Below are positions 8,903 to 16,920 of a stretch of DNA of 64,000 nucleotides, piece by piece. The stretch lies in IMG/VR virus record IMGVR_UViG_3300003690_000002, positions 1 to 64,000 of that record; one strand, 5' to 3'. The notes beneath the pieces are model-generated. The model was not told where the DNA came from, searched no databases, and worked only from the letters and a program-made list of their open reading frames with translations. A program made the position numbers and the translations under genes. Positions within the stretch are counted from its first letter, which is position 1. The number at the start of each line of letters is the position of its first letter. The stretch comes from a virus.

Positions 8903-9733
8903 TCATTCGCGATAAGAAGTTTTATGAGAATCTCCGTGTTCGGGGATATCTCCCCATATGGCTCTTTCACGAGGTATTTTTACGTCAACTACGTTTTCTC
9001 TAATTATTACTTTAGGTTTTGATTGGTTATTTCCTTCGCCAATTAAATACCCTAAGACTTTAATATCTACTTTAGTTTTATATAATCTTTGTTCCTCTCC
9101 TATCGAAGCAATATTATTATTATAAGAAAAATTTGATTGTATAAATCCTGGATAAATGTGTTCATCCCTTCTCATAGTAAAATAATTTATACCACCTGTT
9201 TTTGTTATAAACGGAGTCAGCATTTCGTTCATTTGTTGTTGATATTCAGATATTAACTCAATTGAATAAATTATATCAATATATGCTGGCATTGGTATCG
9301 TAATTGTTTTATAAACTATTTTTTTATTTTTTCTTGGAAAATTAATCTGATTTCTCTTCCTAAGTGCATCTGCGTTTGCAAAATTTGATGTTTTTTCTTG
9401 CTGAATTGTTTGAACCCAAGGTATCGATCCTCCACGTTCATCATTAACTGGTGGAATATTTGCCCAAAATGCCCCCTTGCTTGATGGATTTTTTTCAGTT
9501 GAAGATCTAGTAATAGTTACTGTGGGCAAAATTAGTGTTCCGGAATCATCTCTTAGTTCTTTTTTATTTTTTGCATGGAATGCTCTCTCAGGTGTCGTCC
9601 AAGTGATAGGGGTTTTTTCCCAACCTTTATTGGTTGTTGTATGTAAATTTACTTCTTTATTAAGCCATTCAAATATTGCATAATCAATGCTTTCGAAAGT
9701 AGATGGTGTCATTGGAAGTTCTTTATGTGGCAT
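8903..9733 (-). CDS. Tail terminator / sheath stabiliser (gp15-like)
   Basis: This 276-residue protein is placed between the neck genes and the sheath, as gp15 is in T4. The central part (about residues 135-235) resembles T4 gp15. A P-x-Y-I-D-I-I-Y-S-I-E-L strand is followed by a helix with QQQMNEMLTPFI, then a region with IGEEQRLYKTKVDIKVLGYLIG. In T4 this protein forms a ring that ends tube and sheath growth and joins tail to neck. I take the ATG at 9731-9733, with AGGGGAG six bases upstream, rather than the TTG one codon earlier. It overlaps the end of the preceding gene by 11 bases, indicating translational coupling. Length matches T4 gp15 (272). Confidence 0.65.
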   Translation of the reverse strand: MPHKELPMTPSTFESIDYAIFEWLNKEVNLHTTTNKGWEKTPITWTTPERAFHAKNKKELRDDSGTLILPTVTITRSSTEKNPSSKGAFWANIPPVNDERGGSIPWVQTIQQEKTSNFANADALRKRNQINFPRKNKKIVYKTITIPMPAYIDIIYSIELISEYQQQMNEMLTPFITKTGGINYFTMRRDEHIYPGFIQSNFSYNNNIASIGEEQRLYKTKVDIKVLGYLIGEGNNQSKPKVIIRENVVDVKIPRERAIWGDIPEHGDSHKTSYRE

Positions 9734-10214
9734 CAAAAACTCCCCTACGAGCTTTAATACACTTTGCTTCTATTTCTATTTTGTGATCTACTTGACCAAA
9801 TATTTGTTTTGGTTCGTTTAAAGATACTATTTCATAAAAATCATTTCCATATACTACAAAATCTCCTTCTCTTATAAATAAATCTTGATCCTCCGTTAAT
9901 CTTCGTTTATGAAAATGAATAATAATTGAAGGTTTCCTATCTATTCCCATATTTGTTGTTTCAGTGACAAACCCTTCCCAAACAATTAATGCATATACTC
10001 TTATGGCTGGTAAGAAACTCTTTTCTATGGCTTCGCCGTATAAAGGATGAAAATTTGTATGGGACATGCTTATAGGATAATAAACAATTTGTTGTCCAAT
10101 GACTCTTTCTATAAGTTCATCATTGACTTGCTTGACAAGGTTACGCTCTTTTTCGCCCAAAAACATTGGGGGCGGTGGTTGACTTGGTTGTGTCCATTTG
10201 TTTTCACGTGACAT
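9723..10214 (-). CDS. Neck protein candidate (gp14-like position)
   Basis: This 163-residue protein starts with a Pro-rich segment (QPSQPPPPMFLG). A helix with NDELIERVIGQQIVYYPIS and a beta-rich half follow, with strands such as AIRVYALIVWEG and EGDFVVYGNDFYEI. That fold pattern suits head-closure or neck proteins. The order after the capsid gene (10221, 9723, 8903, then sheath) parallels gp13-gp14-gp15 of T4, and this gene holds the gp14 place. It is shorter than T4 gp14 (256 residues). Its job would be to close the filled head and dock the tail. I infer this mainly from order. Confidence 0.5.
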   Translation of the reverse strand: MSRENKWTQPSQPPPPMFLGEKERNLVKQVNDELIERVIGQQIVYYPISMSHTNFHPLYGEAIEKSFLPAIRVYALIVWEGFVTETTNMGIDRKPSIIIHFHKRRLTEDQDLFIREGDFVVYGNDFYEIVSLNEPKQIFGQVDHKIEIEAKCIKARRGVFDAT

Positions 10215-10220
10215 GCTTTG

Positions 10221-11486
10221 TTATCCTACAAACACTTTTAATGGAATTCGTTCTTGAATTTTGTTAACAGAATCTGCAAGAGCCGCATCGTTTTCCATGA
10301 GCTTATTATATATAAGGTCGTCTAAAACTTCTTTTAATTCATCTCTAAGAGCTTTTTGCTCTTCCTTGGATTGTGTTATTAAATCTGCGCCATTCAAAGT
10401 TACAGATTCTCCAGGAATGGGAATTGCTCCAAATTTACTTCTTATATATCCAAGCATCTCCTTGCACAAAGCCAAAGCAAATCTACGAATCCACTGTTTG
10501 CCAATGGAGTTTATATTTTGATAAGGAAGATTCTCAAAAGGTAACGTGTTCATGTTATTAATACCCAATACTCCTGCCTCGGAATTCCCAGACTCTTCCC
10601 ATGGAGTCTCATCCATAAAAAAGTGAATCCAAAATTTATCTGGACTTGCATCAACAGGGCTTGGATATAATCTTATTTTATTATTTTTAAGTTCATATGA
10701 ATAGTGTGAATTTCGTGTATAAATTGCATCTTCAAAAGCCATAGCTTGCGCTTTGTTTTGCCATGCGGGGATAACTTCAAAAGTCGAGTCATCTGCAAAC
10801 TGCCCATAGCTTGCCAAATCACCAACTGTATTCAAACCGCCATAATAGCCATAAAATCTCCACATTGCATGCGGCGTTTTATAAAAAACATTTGAAATAT
10901 TAATTCTTTTGTTTTTCACCTTGCCATAATATTCTACAGATGAACTATATGCAGCACTAGAAGAAATAATTGTCTGCAAATCATAGTCTTGCACACCTTC
11001 TGTAACATCAAAAGAAGCAGAATATATTGTTTTTTCTCCACCAAATCCTGCCTCGGTTGACATAGCCATAGAAACACGGCGAGCATATGCAAATTCGAAT
11101 CTTGGATATCTTAAAGCTATGTTTGAGCCTGACAATGTTTCGCCACTTTGTATTTGACCATCTTCGTCAAATGATCCGGTGGGTGAGCCCAAAAGATCTG
11201 ATAGAACATTTTTTGATTGATGTATATTGACAATATAGGAATATTCTAATACTGACTCTTCATAAGCAGTATAAACTTGTTCTTTTGTCAATTCAACATC
11301 TAAAACATCTCCACCAAGTTTTTTATATGTATAGGCAACTTGATCTGCTGCCCCTGAAAGAAAATATGAATCGCCCTGATAAATTCCAAAAGGAAGTGCC
11401 GCAGATGCTACCGAACTTACTAAACTCGAAGATGGTAAAGTAATGGCACTAGTTTGCGATGCTGGATTTAGAGTTGGTACAGCCAC
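10221..11486 (-). CDS. Neck / head-completion protein (gp13-like)
   Basis: This 421-residue protein starts at a GTG preceded by GGAGGG. After a Ser/Ala-rich N-terminus it has a helix containing LTKEQVYTAYEESVLEYSY, a pattern I associate with gp13-type neck proteins. A mixed region with aromatic strands follows (MWRFYGYYGGLNTVG). The C-terminal helical part carries LPYQNINSIGKQWIRRFALAL and a coiled coil near KEEQKALRDELKEVLDDL. T4 gp13 is 309 residues, so this form is longer. It is the first gene after the major capsid gene and its terminator, and has its own candidate promoter 20 bases upstream of the start. Confidence 0.6.
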   Translation of the reverse strand: MAVPTLNPASQTSAITLPSSSLVSSVASAALPFGIYQGDSYFLSGAADQVAYTYKKLGGDVLDVELTKEQVYTAYEESVLEYSYIVNIHQSKNVLSDLLGSPTGSFDEDGQIQSGETLSGSNIALRYPRFEFAYARRVSMAMSTEAGFGGEKTIYSASFDVTEGVQDYDLQTIISSSAAYSSSVEYYGKVKNKRINISNVFYKTPHAMWRFYGYYGGLNTVGDLASYGQFADDSTFEVIPAWQNKAQAMAFEDAIYTRNSHYSYELKNNKIRLYPSPVDASPDKFWIHFFMDETPWEESGNSEAGVLGINNMNTLPFENLPYQNINSIGKQWIRRFALALCKEMLGYIRSKFGAIPIPGESVTLNGADLITQSKEEQKALRDELKEVLDDLIYNKLMENDAALADSVNKIQERIPLKVFVG

Positions 11487-11505
11487 TAGCTAAAGCCCTC
11501 CGTAC

Positions 11506-11515
11506 AATAAATAGT
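11506..11515 (-). promoter_or_regulatory. Candidate late promoter element before neck genes
   Basis: Minus-strand ACTATTTATT lies immediately after the T-tract of the capsid-gene terminator. It ends 20 bases before the GTG of the gp13-like gene. A terminator directly followed by this motif is good evidence that the motif restarts transcription. Confidence 0.6.
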
Positions 11516-11518
11516 CTT

Positions 11519-11561
11519 GAAAAAACAAAACCCCATATCAACGAATGTCAATATGGGGTTT
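11519..11561 (-). terminator. Rho-independent terminator after major capsid gene
   Basis: A perfect 11-base inverted repeat (arms 11528-11538 and 11551-11561, AAACCCCATAT type) encloses a 12-base loop. On the minus strand the G-rich arm runs into TTTTGTTTTTT. It starts 24 bases after the capsid stop codon. It would isolate the very highly expressed capsid gene from the neck and tail genes. Confidence 0.9.
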
Positions 11562-11585
11562 CTTAAAAAATAATTTAGATTACTA

Positions 11586-13340
11586 TTAGCCGAGTAGATC
11601 AGCAACAATAACCACGCCGTACATATCAGGTCGAACCATCTTCTTCGCATACCGGGTCATAACTCCCTTACGAGGTACGAAATCTTCCGTACCGAAAATG
11701 GTGGGTGTAACCTGCAACGGTACATAAGGAGCATAAACGTAGCCGCTTTCAAGGAAGCTACCGCCCTTACGTCCAACCAGGACAACATTTCGCGGGAAAT
11801 ATGGGTCAACCCAAACGTCCCACTTCTTGCTGAGATTACCGGTTTTCACTGCACCTACAACACCCCTATCATCGTCAGCAGTAATGTTTGCGCGGAAGCC
11901 ACTAGTGAATTCCAAAACATTAGCAACCTCGGGGGAGACAACTAAGAAGTTGGCGCCGCCACGAAGAGTCTTACGATGAATCTGTGCGGATACATCATTA
12001 ATGGTTTCTACCAAAGTTTCATACCACTCTGATACTGTACCAGTAAAGTCTGGGTACAATGTCCCATTAGTCGACTTACCAGTGGTTTTATCTAAGAACT
12101 TACCTGGCTTGCGAGACCAGTAGTAAGTTGCCGCTTTAGCATCTTTCATCAAATCTTCAAGAATCTCACGGTCGATTTCGAGAGCAATGTGCTCTGAAAG
12201 GATACTTGTAAGCTCAACCTCTGCGTCAAGATTATGATAAGCATTCAAATCTTGACCCAATTCCGGTGTCCACTTAGCTTTAAGCTTCTTGGTGATTGCA
12301 GTGACGGACACTGAATCAACTTTGATGTCAAGTTCTGGAATATCTCGATTATCTTCGAGACCCCAACTAGTTTGACCAACAACGGCTCCAAGAGCATTGT
12401 TGCTACTAGCAGCTGGTGTGCCACCAAAATCATCGGTTAACGCAAACTTAACACCTGCATGCGGTATATCGTTGGTTGCGAAAGAGTATACCGTCTCAGA
12501 TCCTGTTGCTGCAACAACAATAAACAAAGTAGGATCTGATGGACTAGACGTACCACTAACAGTGGTCAACCTACGAATTTGTCTACCATCAACAATAGTG
12601 TTGCTAAAGTCAATAGTAACCAAGTTTGTCATGTTAAATTGATCAAATACTGTAGAAGCGGTCACAACTGTATAAATAGCCGCAACAGAACCAGACAAGT
12701 CCGGATCCCATCGAACAATACTATTCGCTATTTCGCTATCCATCGCAGCGTTGGCTTCAGCTTTCCAGTCGGTTCCACCGACCGTTCCACTAGCGTAAAT
12801 ATTCAAGAAACATGTTGCCGATCCGGTTGGAGACGAATAGCCTTGGTTTAATGCGTAAAAGCCCAATTGACTTCCAAGCGTTCCACCAATATTCATACCG
12901 CCAGTGATTGCCTGACCGACCAAATTATTGTCATCTCCATCAACGCCGCCGTATACCGAAGACGCACCATTTACCCCAAGACCACCTGGGGAAGCAGTAT
13001 ATTGGAAGTCCAAGAAGAACAGTAGCCCAGACGGCAAGCTCATTGGCTGTACCGATACCAGGTTGTTTGCAATCAAACCGCCGAAAACTCGACGAACGAT
13101 TGGAAACGCCACTGCCGCAAAACCTTCAACATCACCAGGGCTCGTAGAACCCATTGTTGAAGCCTCTCTTAAAAGCTCTTTTGCTTGATTTTCAAGTATG
13201 CGAGCCATGTTTTGTCTTTCGTAATCGTGTATGAGACCTTCTAAAAGTCCAGTTTGTTCCCACTTATCAAGTAGGGCTGCCCCTTCCTTTGACAGGTCTC
13301 TGTTAACGATTCCTTCTGTTAACTTTTGTAAAACAGACAT
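11586..13340 (-). CDS. Major capsid protein (gp23-like)
   Basis: This 584-residue precursor is HK97-fold by family. The clearest signature is at about residues 75-110: FPIVRRVFGGLIANNLVSVQ and the following MSLPSGLLFFLDFQY. A central insertion (about 115-300), rich in Gly, Ser and Thr, makes it longer than T4 gp23 (521). The second half has the expected ERK-type helix region (EHIALEIDREILEDLMKDA) and a C-terminal strand region (YVYAPYVPLQVTPTIF). T4 gp23 is cut after an (L/I)-x-E motif; here L57-R58-E59 before Ala60 is the likely gp21-type cleavage site, just ahead of the mature domain. Codon choice in this gene looks more G+C-rich than its neighbours. It follows the scaffold gene by 16 bases. 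Confidence 0.93.
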   Translation of the reverse strand: MSVLQKLTEGIVNRDLSKEGAALLDKWEQTGLLEGLIHDYERQNMARILENQAKELLREASTMGSTSPGDVEGFAAVAFPIVRRVFGGLIANNLVSVQPMSLPSGLLFFLDFQYTASPGGLGVNGASSVYGGVDGDDNNLVGQAITGGMNIGGTLGSQLGFYALNQGYSSPTGSATCFLNIYASGTVGGTDWKAEANAAMDSEIANSIVRWDPDLSGSVAAIYTVVTASTVFDQFNMTNLVTIDFSNTIVDGRQIRRLTTVSGTSSPSDPTLFIVVAATGSETVYSFATNDIPHAGVKFALTDDFGGTPAASSNNALGAVVGQTSWGLEDNRDIPELDIKVDSVSVTAITKKLKAKWTPELGQDLNAYHNLDAEVELTSILSEHIALEIDREILEDLMKDAKAATYYWSRKPGKFLDKTTGKSTNGTLYPDFTGTVSEWYETLVETINDVSAQIHRKTLRGGANFLVVSPEVANVLEFTSGFRANITADDDRGVVGAVKTGNLSKKWDVWVDPYFPRNVVLVGRKGGSFLESGYVYAPYVPLQVTPTIFGTEDFVPRKGVMTRYAKKMVRPDMYGVVIVADLLG

Positions 13341-13356
13341 TTGTTAATTCCTCCTA

Positions 13357-14391
13357 TTATTTCTGTTTAATTCCTGCCAAAATTTGCATCCTATCCGCGA
13401 ACGAATTGGATTGTTTTACCTCCCGACGAGGCAAAAACGCCGAAGAGCGTTTATTAACCACTTCATTTAGTGATTTTGGTGCTCTATTTGAAGAAGCACC
13501 TTGTATTGCACTTTGAAGGGTCTCAAAGATTGTTTTTGTCTCTTCAACTGAAGTTGATTTTGTAATAGTTTCGACAATTTTATTTTTTTGTCGCTCATTC
13601 AAGGAGTCGCTATTCAAAATACGATTTGTATATAATAGTTTTGCATTTGAAAGATTCACTTTATTAAGCTTTTTCTTTAATTGCAAAGCTAAATTTTTAA
13701 ATTTTTCATTTTCCTCTTTCAAGTCTTTATATTTGCTTGAAAGTTCTTCTAATGATCGTTCGGCTGCAGAGCTTTCATCGGTTTCTTCAACCAGCTCTTC
13801 TTCTTGTTCTTCGGAAACTAACTGTCCTGTATTAATATTTTTAACACGGCGCCCTGGCTCTTTTCCGGTAGCGGTATCTGATGTTTTTGTCGCTTCTTCA
13901 AGTTCCTCATCATCCTTTTGGAGATCAAGCATGCCTTCTAATTCTTCCTCGTTTAATTCCACTTCCTCATCGACATCTTCTACTACTTCATCTAGAATAT
14001 TTTGTAGCATTTCTTCATCAATTATTACACCTTCTTCTAATTCTTCGAGTTCTTCACCTGCAAACTCTTCTCGATCTGCCATTTCTCCTGCCTCCAATTC
14101 TTCTTCGGCTTCTAGCCGTTTAGAAAGCTCATCAAAATCTATTTCAATCTCTTCTTCATCATCTGGACAAGGGCAAAGCTCTTCTCCGTCTGTTGCAGCC
14201 AAAGGTACTTGCTCTGCAAATTCGCCCTCTTCTTCATCAGTGGGAAGTTCTTCATCTTGTTCTAGCAACCTGTTAACAGCTTCTTTAATATCTTTTGAAT
14301 ATTTTTCAATCACTGCCAGTTCGGCGTTTTTAATGGCGGCATCTTTAAGCGCGTCTGCATCAATAATGGCTTGTTCAAGCAATCTAGACAT
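13357..14391 (-). CDS. Prohead core scaffold protein (gp22-like)
   Basis: This 344-residue, very acidic protein lies directly upstream of the capsid gene, the place of gp22 in T4. Residues 45-210 are dominated by Glu and Asp with few aromatics. Residues 215-300 form a Lys/Glu coiled coil (SSKYKDLKEENEKFKN). The C-terminal 40 residues are basic with RKQS-like segments (PRREVKQSNSFADRM). That bipolar, acidic-plus-coiled-coil make-up is typical of scaffolding proteins that fill the prohead and are then digested by the protease. N-terminal L-L-E and several later L-x-E sites would suit gp21-type cleavage. An odd CPCP pair lies near residue 75. A candidate late promoter stands 34 bases upstream. 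Confidence 0.75.
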   Translation of the reverse strand: MSRLLEQAIIDADALKDAAIKNAELAVIEKYSKDIKEAVNRLLEQDEELPTDEEEGEFAEQVPLAATDGEELCPCPDDEEEIEIDFDELSKRLEAEEELEAGEMADREEFAGEELEELEEGVIIDEEMLQNILDEVVEDVDEEVELNEEELEGMLDLQKDDEELEEATKTSDTATGKEPGRRVKNINTGQLVSEEQEEELVEETDESSAAERSLEELSSKYKDLKEENEKFKNLALQLKKKLNKVNLSNAKLLYTNRILNSDSLNERQKNKIVETITKSTSVEETKTIFETLQSAIQGASSNRAPKSLNEVVNKRSSAFLPRREVKQSNSFADRMQILAGIKQK

Positions 14392-14424
14392 TTATAAGCT
14401 CCTATTTAAATCATTTTTGTCTTA

Positions 14425-14434
14425 AATAAATAGT
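14425..14434 (-). promoter_or_regulatory. Candidate late promoter element before scaffold/capsid
   Basis: Minus-strand ACTATTTATTT at 14434-14425 ends 34 bases before the scaffold ATG, in a 78-base gap. It would drive scaffold and major capsid together up to the terminator at 11519-11561. Confidence 0.55.
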
Positions 14435-14469
14435 ATGATATTTGGTAAAATCCCTTATTAATTAATAAA

Positions 14470-15801
14470 CTATTGGACTTGCTCCCAATATCCATCTGGC
14501 TTAAACTTAATCACATTGGATTGATCTGTGCAGTAGCCAATAATTCTTTTTGCATCGCCACTTCCAGATGGAGCTATAGTATCCATATAGCCAGGAAGAG
14601 TACGAGAAAATACAGCCTTACCTTTATCGAAATTCATCAAATAAGTGTGCGCATCGAAATAGCCTTCTAATAGCATCCCGTTGGCTTGTGGATCTCCCCC
14701 TAGCGCTATTCCCAATAGTTGATTAGCACCTTCGTTGGCATCATCTGCATCTACGATTTGCCAACCGCCTACTGTGTTTAAGAAATAAAGCTTTCCTGTG
14801 GTTGTAGATCCTGTACCGTAATAAACTCTATGACCACCCCCAGTATCATTACTTATCTGTGAGGGATCATAAGCAACATCAAGCACTGTCGTAGGGCTAC
14901 CGACACGGATACCTACACCATTTTCATGAACAATCAGGGCGGGCTTACCGTTATTGCCAGTAGAGGATCCAGCTTCTATCTTAAAGACATCATAATCGCC
15001 AGATCCAGTCATTGTCGTCGGACCGTTAATATTTACTCCGGCATTTGCGCCACCAGCAACAAAGAAATCTATTTTATCATCGTGCGGATTTATAGCTATA
15101 ATATGTTGACCGTCAGCACCTCCAACTCCAGCACCAAAATAAACACTTCCTGAAAATTCTGTTCCTAATGTGGATCCTGAAATTCTTAATCTGTCCCTAT
15201 TATCTGCATCATATTCTATGAACGCATTTGCAGCGCTGCCAAAATATAAAAATTTGTCATCAACTATTTGTCCATTTTGATTAAAAATTACTCCCTCTTG
15301 ACCATTCGTTGTTTGTATAGTTAGGTACGCAGTTGAAGCTTCTTTAATCTCTAGCGCATTGGAATCATTGTCTGGTACTATTATATCTATGCCGCCGAAC
15401 GCACCGGATATGATAAGCTCATCTGTTCCATCTTCATCATATTCAATTGATGCATTTTGATCATTGCCAAACCAAAGCTTATTATCGTCTTTTAGAATAA
15501 TTCCCTTACCAGAAGTATCTAAAAATAAATTACCAATAGACGAAACCGCAAAATTTGCATAATTAGCTCCATCGTAGTTAATTTTAAGTTGAGGATCAGT
15601 AGTGCCTGTAAGTCGCATATGATCAACAAGTATAATTGAACCGGATATGGTTCCCGCGACGGTCAAATCATGACTCGGACTCGCCGTGCCGATGCCAACG
15701 CGGTCATTTGCTTCATCCACGACAAGCGTTGGGCTATCAACAGAAAGAGCACCAGAGATTGTAAGTGTTGGTTGGTCTCCTCGTCCTGATCTAAATCCCA
15801 T
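14470..15801 (-). CDS. Fibre-like repetitive virion protein
   Basis: This 443-residue protein is rich in Gly, Ser, Thr and Asp. Its opening GAxSVDSPTLVVDEANDRVGIG is the pattern seen at the start of many phage fibre or collar proteins. Two internal repeats follow, each a 'FG...A-I-E-Y-D-x-D' unit (about residues 110-135 and 185-210), with other short strands. These suggest a trimeric beta-structured fibre. The C-terminal region (about 310-443) is more globular, with YYGTGSTTTGKLYFLN and an ending DGYWEQVQ. It sits between head genes, so it may decorate the head or neck, but a tail fibre or whisker is equally possible. Confidence 0.5.
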   Translation of the reverse strand: MGFRSGRGDQPTLTISGALSVDSPTLVVDEANDRVGIGTASPSHDLTVAGTISGSIILVDHMRLTGTTDPQLKINYDGANYANFAVSSIGNLFLDTSGKGIILKDDNKLWFGNDQNASIEYDEDGTDELIISGAFGGIDIIVPDNDSNALEIKEASTAYLTIQTTNGQEGVIFNQNGQIVDDKFLYFGSAANAFIEYDADNRDRLRISGSTLGTEFSGSVYFGAGVGGADGQHIIAINPHDDKIDFFVAGGANAGVNINGPTTMTGSGDYDVFKIEAGSSTGNNGKPALIVHENGVGIRVGSPTTVLDVAYDPSQISNDTGGGHRVYYGTGSTTTGKLYFLNTVGGWQIVDADDANEGANQLLGIALGGDPQANGMLLEGYFDAHTYLMNFDKGKAVFSRTLPGYMDTIAPSGSGDAKRIIGYCTDQSNVIKFKPDGYWEQVQ

Positions 15802-15815
15802 TTATAAATAATCTC

Positions 15816-16211
15816 CTAATCAGTTAGCCCAGAACCTGTGAGGGATCCTGGCACGATTTCTTCTGCAGAAATTCCAGTTAATTCGGCGTATAACTGCCAT
15901 GCGCTATTGGCTGTAACATTTGTTATATAAATTTCTTTACATCTAACATTAAAAGTCATTGCGTCTTCGTCTGAATCTAGTGTAATATAGTGTCCGTTGG
16001 ACATCACATTGCCATCAGAAGATGTGTTAAAATGCACTTTTATAATAGATGACCCGGAAGCAATCACGGTAACTGCTTTTGCAACAGCTGGAAAGCTAAC
16101 TTTAAATTCCTCGGCAGCCACGCCCCAGCCTTCTGAGCCTGTGATAAATGGCTTTCCCGACATTTGATAAGAGCCGACGCTTCCAAGTCCTGCTCTATAA
16201 TTATGTGCCAT
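15816..16211 (-). CDS. Small beta-rich virion protein, possible head decoration
   Basis: The product has 131 residues with a good AGGAG site. It starts with a Gly/Ser/Tyr-rich arm (MAHNYRAGLGSVGSYQ). A compact, alternating hydrophobic pattern typical of a beta-sandwich follows, with segments such as FPAVAKAVTVIASGSS, an IKVHFNTSSDG strand and REIYITNVT-like ends. I recognise no named family. It is co-linear with the fibre-like gene and the bS21 gene, ahead of scaffold and capsid. A capsid decoration or fibre-attachment role is inferred from size, fold pattern and position. Confidence 0.5.
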   Translation of the reverse strand: MAHNYRAGLGSVGSYQMSGKPFITGSEGWGVAAEEFKVSFPAVAKAVTVIASGSSIIKVHFNTSSDGNVMSNGHYITLDSDEDAMTFNVRCKEIYITNVTANSAWQLYAELTGISAEEIVPGSLTGSGLTD

Positions 16212-16235
16212 ATTTGTCTCCTATTCTTCTTCTAA

Positions 16236-16469
16236 CTAGTTCTGTTTTGTCATATTTTCTGTTTCTATCTGAAGTTTTTCCAATGTTCTTATTCTTTTTC
16301 GTTTGTCTTTTTTTCTCTTTTCGGATGGTTTTTCATAATATCTTTTTTCTCTATAATCTTCCATTATTCTTTCTTTTTTAATTTTTTTTGTAAACCGTCG
16401 AATCATTCTATCAATGGGCTCATTTGGATATCGTGGCGTAACTTCAACATTAATAGGTCTTTTTGCCAT
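16236..16469 (-). CDS. rpsU: Ribosomal protein bS21 homologue
   Basis: The product is a 77-residue, strongly basic protein. It matches bS21 along its core: NEPIDRMIRRFTKK corresponds to the bacterial NEPFDxALRRFKR helix. KRYYEKPSEKRKKDKRKR corresponds to REFYEKPTxERKR. Bacterial bS21 is about 60-71 residues, so this is complete, with a short C-terminal extension. bS21 binds the 30S platform near the anti-Shine-Dalgarno end of 16S rRNA and affects initiation. Phage copies are known from aquatic phages. Here it lies between head genes and should be co-expressed with them late in infection. A role in steering host ribosomes to phage mRNAs is inference. The ribosome site is AAGGAA. Confidence 0.88.
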   Translation of the reverse strand: MAKRPINVEVTPRYPNEPIDRMIRRFTKKIKKERIMEDYREKRYYEKPSEKRKKDKRKRIRTLEKLQIETENMTKQN

Positions 16470-16492
16470 TTTTTTATTATTTCCTTTTTACC

Positions 16493-16915
16493 CTATCTAA
16501 GTTTTTTCCATATTTTGCTGCCGATAGATGCAAGTCCAGATATATCAACACCTGCGTCTGATGGACTGGTTCCGGCGAGCGCTCCGCGTCGTGGTGATGC
16601 TTCATTAAGAACTCCAACTTCTGTTATTGGATCGATCCCTTCAAATATTTCAGTGTCTAATCCTGTTGCATTTAAAATCTTTTTTCTTCTTTCCCTGTCT
16701 TGTTCCCATTTTTCTTCTAAAAGTTTTTGCTGTTCTTTTGATCGTACGGAAGTTTGTTGTTCTAATTGTACTATAGGTTGTGGTGTGTTAGATGGTCTTA
16801 TACCACTAACAACTTCTGCAATTACTTTCGAAAGGATTCCACCTTCCAACAGGCTTTCTTTTATGCACTCTTTGACAATTGGTTTAAGTATTTTTTTTAA
16901 TTGTGCTTTTTTCAT
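16493..16915 (-). CDS. Unknown head-operon protein with N-terminal amphipathic helix
   Basis: The 140-residue product shows no recognised family. The first 35 residues form basic/hydrophobic helices (KKAQLKKILKPIVKECIKES). A Gln/Glu-rich coiled-coil part (about 50-85) and a Gly/Ser/Ala-rich C-terminal half end in GSKIWKKLR. Its N-terminus resembles that of the preceding gene product in style (Lys-rich helix ending I-K-E). I-K-E and L-L-E tripeptides near residues 20-25 would suit cleavage by the gp21-type protease. An internal head or core component, like gp67/gp68 of T4, is therefore possible but unproved. Confidence 0.5.
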   Translation of the reverse strand: MKKAQLKKILKPIVKECIKESLLEGGILSKVIAEVVSGIRPSNTPQPIVQLEQQTSVRSKEQQKLLEEKWEQDRERRKKILNATGLDTEIFEGIDPITEVGVLNEASPRRGALAGTSPSDAGVDISGLASIGSKIWKKLR

Positions 16916-16920
16916 TGCTA

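Noticed and set aside
13733-14425. Long plus-strand, Ser-rich ORF opposite the scaffold gene
   Set aside because: It is the complement of Glu/Asp-rich codons (GAA/GAT read as Ser); it has no ribosome site and runs against all neighbouring genes.
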